From Chitinophagaceae bacterium (lineage in GTDB: Bacteria; Bacteroidota; Bacteroidia; Chitinophagales; Chitinophagaceae), in NCBI GenBank assembly GCA_025449645.1, contig JANWIY010000082.1, positions 1 through 51,202 on the forward strand: a DNA stretch of 51,202 bases. Reading direction: 5' to 3'. Position numbers and translations under genes: made by a program. The notes under the pieces were generated by a model. It was not told the DNA's origin. It saw nothing but the letters and a program-made list of their open reading frames with translations, and ran no database searches. Shown piece after piece: positions 50,359 through 51,202 of the stretch (positions are counted from its first letter, which is position 1; the number at the start of each line of letters is the position of its first letter).

Positions 50359-51202
50359 TTACAATTGTTGGTTTACCATTTGAGTACCCTTTACGAGGTT
50401 TACGAGTTTTTGCCTGGCGGCCCATCGCGCCGTCTGACTTAATCCGCAATCGGGGGCGACTGATAATTTTTCAGCAGGCACATATTGAAGGCATCTTTTG
50501 ATTCGCGCGGCTACGTCTACAGGTGTTTCAATATAATAATTTTTTACGTCAATGACGCCCACGGCCACATCCATTTTTTCAGCAAATATTTTCAGCAACT
50601 CAATTTCTGCAAATTCCCTGTTTGCCATTTCAATGTGAATCTCATTGACACGCAGATCCAGGAAATCCGGCAACATGGGTTTGATACTTCTGTATCCAAC
50701 AGGCCGGCCTTTGAAATTGCCAAAGCACATATGCGTGGAGAGCCGGCATTTCCCTACAACAGGTGCCACCGTCCGATTGAAAATATCCACAAATCTGCTG
50801 GTATCTTCTTTATAAGCATAACAGCTCATGGAAGGTTCATCTACCGTTATCTCATTACAACCTGCCGCTACCAGCTCTTCCAATTCCTTACCCACCATGG
50901 GCAGCAACGCTTCCGTAATGGCATAGCGGTCTTTGTATCGATCATTTGGCAATAATCTGCCGCTCAGTGTGTAGGGTCCCGGTATACTTGCGTTGAGCAC
51001 AGGCCCATGAGGTGCCAGTTTTTTGAACCTCAAATATTCTTTGACAACGCCAAGGCCTTTCGGTGCAGTCAATATATCAGTGATATCATGTTTGCCCCTT
51101 TGATCATGCGCCGGCGGGCCAAACTTTCTGGTTTCGGTTTTATTCGCCCGGATGCCATTGATATAACCATAGAATGAAAGATTGAAGTCCAGCCTGGTTT
51201 GT
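50359..51202 (-). CDS. Cobalamin-independent methionine synthase (MetE C-domain)-like protein, 5' end outside window
   Basis: The frame stays open to the window edge (281 codons seen; ATG not reached), so the gene is truncated. Methyltransferase-barrel features are present: ILTAPKGLGVVKEYL, ITVDEPSMSCYAYKED, zinc ligands in STHMCFGN (His and Cys), Glu in NEIHIEMANREF and Cys in APDCGLSQTARW. This single-domain type is common in bacteria and transfers methyl or related groups to a thiol using zinc; the exact substrate is uncertain because the N-terminal domain of full MetE is not required in this subgroup. The metallo-hydrolase gene follows by 3 bp. Confidence 0.87.
   Translation of the reverse strand, partial: QTRLDFNLSFYGYINGIRANKTETRKFGPPAHDQRGKHDITDILTAPKGLGVVKEYLRFKKLAPHGPVLNASIPGPYTLSGRLLPNDRYKDRYAITEALLPMVGKELEELVAAGCNEITVDEPSMSCYAYKEDTSRFVDIFNRTVAPVVGKCRLSTHMCFGNFKGRPVGYRSIKPMLPDFLDLRVNEIHIEMANREFAEIELLKIFAEKMDVAVGVIDVKNYYIETPVDVAARIKRCLQYVPAEKLSVAPDCGLSQTARWAARQKLVNLVKGTQMVNQQL

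Noticed and set aside
1-51202. CRISPR arrays, tRNA/rRNA genes, insertion sequences, integrases
   Set aside because: None was seen: no regularly spaced repeats, no transposase or integrase motifs, and no recognised RNA gene; a covariance-model scan was not possible here.

Overview
The window looks like a chromosomal segment from a Bacteroidota (Bacteroidetes) bacterium, most likely a soil-type, Chitinophagaceae-like member. This rests on three things. First, lineage-typical families are present: an STN/carboxypeptidase-regulatory TonB-dependent receptor followed by a DUF4249 lipoprotein and a large MG2/plug-like exoprotein, DUF1080 proteins, an ECF sigma factor next to a YCII protein, and many lipobox proteins. 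Second, Shine-Dalgarno sequences are rare. Third, several intergenic regions carry the Bacteroidota promoter form TTTG/TTG-N18-TAnnTTTG. I saw no rRNA, tRNA, CRISPR array or insertion sequence. Both ends cut a gene.

Layout. 1-2317 (+): tail of a GntP-type permease, a RidA protein and a D-serine-dehydratase-like PLP enzyme, spaced like an operon and probably for D-amino-acid breakdown. 2314-4769 (-): a membrane protein, a surface lipoprotein and a class-A-beta-lactamase-fold serine hydrolase. 4895-8002 (+): a GT-C-like membrane protein and a fosmidomycin-resistance-type MFS transporter. 8009-15079 (-): a four-gene outer-membrane operon (secreted protein, TonB receptor, DUF4249, MG2 protein). 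15214-17215: a GT2 glycosyltransferase and a divergent zinc-ribbon methyltransferase. 17225-20193 (-): otsB-otsA; OtsA carries an unusual membrane/HAMP N-terminus. 20343-21206 (+): ThuA.

21277-32508 is a carbohydrate region. It holds a ROK sugar kinase and sugar MFS transporter, a two-gene GMC dehydrogenase, a GH2 exo-beta-glucosaminidase with both catalytic acids in place, an exported-type Gfo/Idh/MocA oxidoreductase and a GH20 hexosaminidase. Together these suggest breakdown of chitin, chitosan or related amino-sugar glycans. The GMC, Gfo/Idh and ThuA proteins and the two DUF1080 (3-keto-disaccharide hydrolase) proteins further on also match the parts list of oxidative 3-keto-glycoside routes.

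33281-40798 (-) is a long co-directional run: tolC-like, MacA-like, MacB-type ATPase and permease, a beta-propeller overlapping the permease gene by 8 bp, then DUF1080 and DUF1349. 41100-42529 (-): an AraC regulator and a stand-alone receiver protein. 42745-43421: a lipoprotein gene broken by a 1-nt frameshift. 43456-45030 (-): a TIG/NHL lipoprotein. 45227-45952: a second DUF1080 protein. 46248-47869: YCII protein plus an ECF42-type sigma factor. 47870-48402 has no intact gene but holds what looks like a decayed gene tail. 48403-49490: two unrecognised membrane proteins. 49492-51202 (-): an UlaG-like metallo-hydrolase and a MetE-like methyltransferase that runs off the window.
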